Shown piece by piece: positions 5,760 to 6,325 of a DNA stretch of 6,325 nt (within the stretch, counting starts at the first letter, position 1; each line of letters starts with the position of its first letter). The notes beneath the pieces are model-generated. The model saw only the letters and a program-made list of their open reading frames with translations. It was not told where the DNA came from and did not search any database. Where the stretch lies: the NCBI GenBank assembly GCA_913046805.1, contig CAJWTA010000065.1:1-6325 (forward strand), in the 5' to 3' direction. The translations under genes and the position numbers were made by a program. This stretch comes from an uncultured Fidelibacterota bacterium. Lineage in GTDB: Bacteria; Marinisomatota; Marinisomatia; Marinisomatales; TCS55.

Positions 5760-6325
5760 TTAGTCGCTAATTGCATCAGAGAAAATGCTTAAAACCAGAA
5801 CTAGTGTAGTGATAAAAATAACCCCTGCAACACAGCTTATGCCATAAATAATACCATCAACAGGATCAAAGGGTTCTTTAACTGCTGGAGCGGGCTTGGG
5901 GATTGATTGTATAGTGGTTGATCGATTATCTCCCTTAACTATTTGATAAGCGACTTCTTTCATTCCTGATACTAGTAGTTCATCGATATTATATTTACTA
6001 TCATAACCAAAAGCATTTTCAACTTTTCCTGTTGTTGCGTTTATTTTACGTGCGTTAATCGTATGAAAGCTTCCTACCTTGCCTATCGAACCCGTGATGA
6101 TACTTGAAGCTCCTAGAAGTTGACCCACCTCAACCAAACACTCATCGACACAGCCGCTTAATTGAATAGCCTGCTCCTCTAAAACCGCGTCAATCCTGCT
6201 TCTTTCTAAAACGTACAGATCTGGATATGCGGTAAGCTCTATTCTCAAACGATCTGATAACGTCTGGACTACACTAGCACTTACACTGTTCGCGGTGAAA
6301 TCAAAAACGGCTACGGTTTCAATAT
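5760..6325 (-). CDS. CsgG/FlgO-like protein with C-terminal transmembrane helix, 5' end missing
   Basis: The frame stays open to the right edge, so this is the C-terminal 187 residues of a longer gene. The TTG at 6248 is not the real start, because the upstream codons are clearly part of the domain: they encode VAVFDF about 20 residues before LSDRLR. The visible order is ETVAVFDF, LSDRLRIEL, a VLERSRIDAVLEEQ segment, SGCVDECLVEVGQLLG, IITGSIGKVG and ARKINATTGKV. This is the pattern of the CsgG/HfaB/FlgO-type fold, whose members are usually periplasmic, often lipoproteins, and take part in outer-membrane export or envelope assembly. The Cys-x3-Cys (visible residues 58 and 62) is, from memory, common in this subgroup. 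After the fold come a Pro-rich linker (PKPAPAVKEPFDP) and a 25-residue hydrophobic helix encoded at about 5781-5855, with a short acidic end. A C-terminal membrane anchor is not typical of CsgG itself. A signal peptide is expected in the missing part. Confidence 0.8.
   Translation of the reverse strand, partial: IETVAVFDFTANSVSASVVQTLSDRLRIELTAYPDLYVLERSRIDAVLEEQAIQLSGCVDECLVEVGQLLGASSIITGSIGKVGSFHTINARKINATTGKVENAFGYDSKYNIDELLVSGMKEVAYQIVKGDNRSTTIQSIPKPAPAVKEPFDPVDGIIYGISCVAGVIFITTLVLVLSIFSDAISD

Noticed and set aside
6246..6248. TTG at 6248 as the start of the CsgG-like gene
   Set aside because: The frame remains open to the window edge and the upstream codons encode the conserved VAVFDF and LSDRLR parts of the domain.
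1..6325. CRISPR array, tRNA/rRNA gene, insertion sequence or phage module
   Set aside because: I saw no regularly spaced repeats, no tRNA-like cloverleaf or rRNA stretch, and no transposase or phage-like protein on either strand.

Overview
The window is AT-rich (roughly one third G+C by eye) and gene-dense. It carries six protein-coding genes, one cut by the right edge. I see no RNA genes, mobile elements, CRISPR arrays or long repeats. The content points to a free-living, Gram-negative, FCB-type bacterium (Bacteroidetes relatives). A marine Marinimicrobia-like lineage is my best guess, but no marker gene here proves it. The clues are a DUF5362-like membrane protein, a very large nucleotide-transporter-like protein with HEAT repeats and a cyclic-nucleotide domain, signal peptides that appear to be cut just before a Gln, and a CsgG-like protein of a type common in that group.

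Left part (41-3765, + strand): a small membrane protein with a very basic Lys/Thr/Ser-rich N-terminal tail is followed after 14 bases by a 1051-residue protein. That protein fuses an ATP/ADP-translocase-like (MFS/NTT) membrane domain, a long helical HEAT-like region and a C-terminal cyclic nucleotide-binding domain. The two probably form one transcription unit.

Middle part (3770-4982, - strand): a two-gene unit converges on the first with only 4 bases between stop codons. Its first gene encodes an exported UshA/5'-nucleotidase-like protein that has lost most of the metal-binding residues of the metallophosphoesterase fold and carries a Cys-x-Cys motif instead. Its stop codon overlaps by 8 bases the start of a 95-residue two-helix membrane protein.

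Right part (4994-6325): diverging from the UshA-like gene by only 11 bases is an exported or membrane-anchored protein that joins a YidD-like domain to a C-terminal membrane domain with a Pro-Gly-Ser-Gly turn. Converging on it from the right edge is the 3' part of a CsgG/FlgO-like gene whose product ends in a transmembrane helix. Its start is outside the window.

Taken together this looks like cell-envelope and transport housekeeping of a poorly studied lineage. I do not see a defence island or a mobile system. The most unusual items are the exported YidD fusion, the degenerate Cys-x-Cys phosphoesterase-fold protein and the transporter-HEAT-cNMP fusion.
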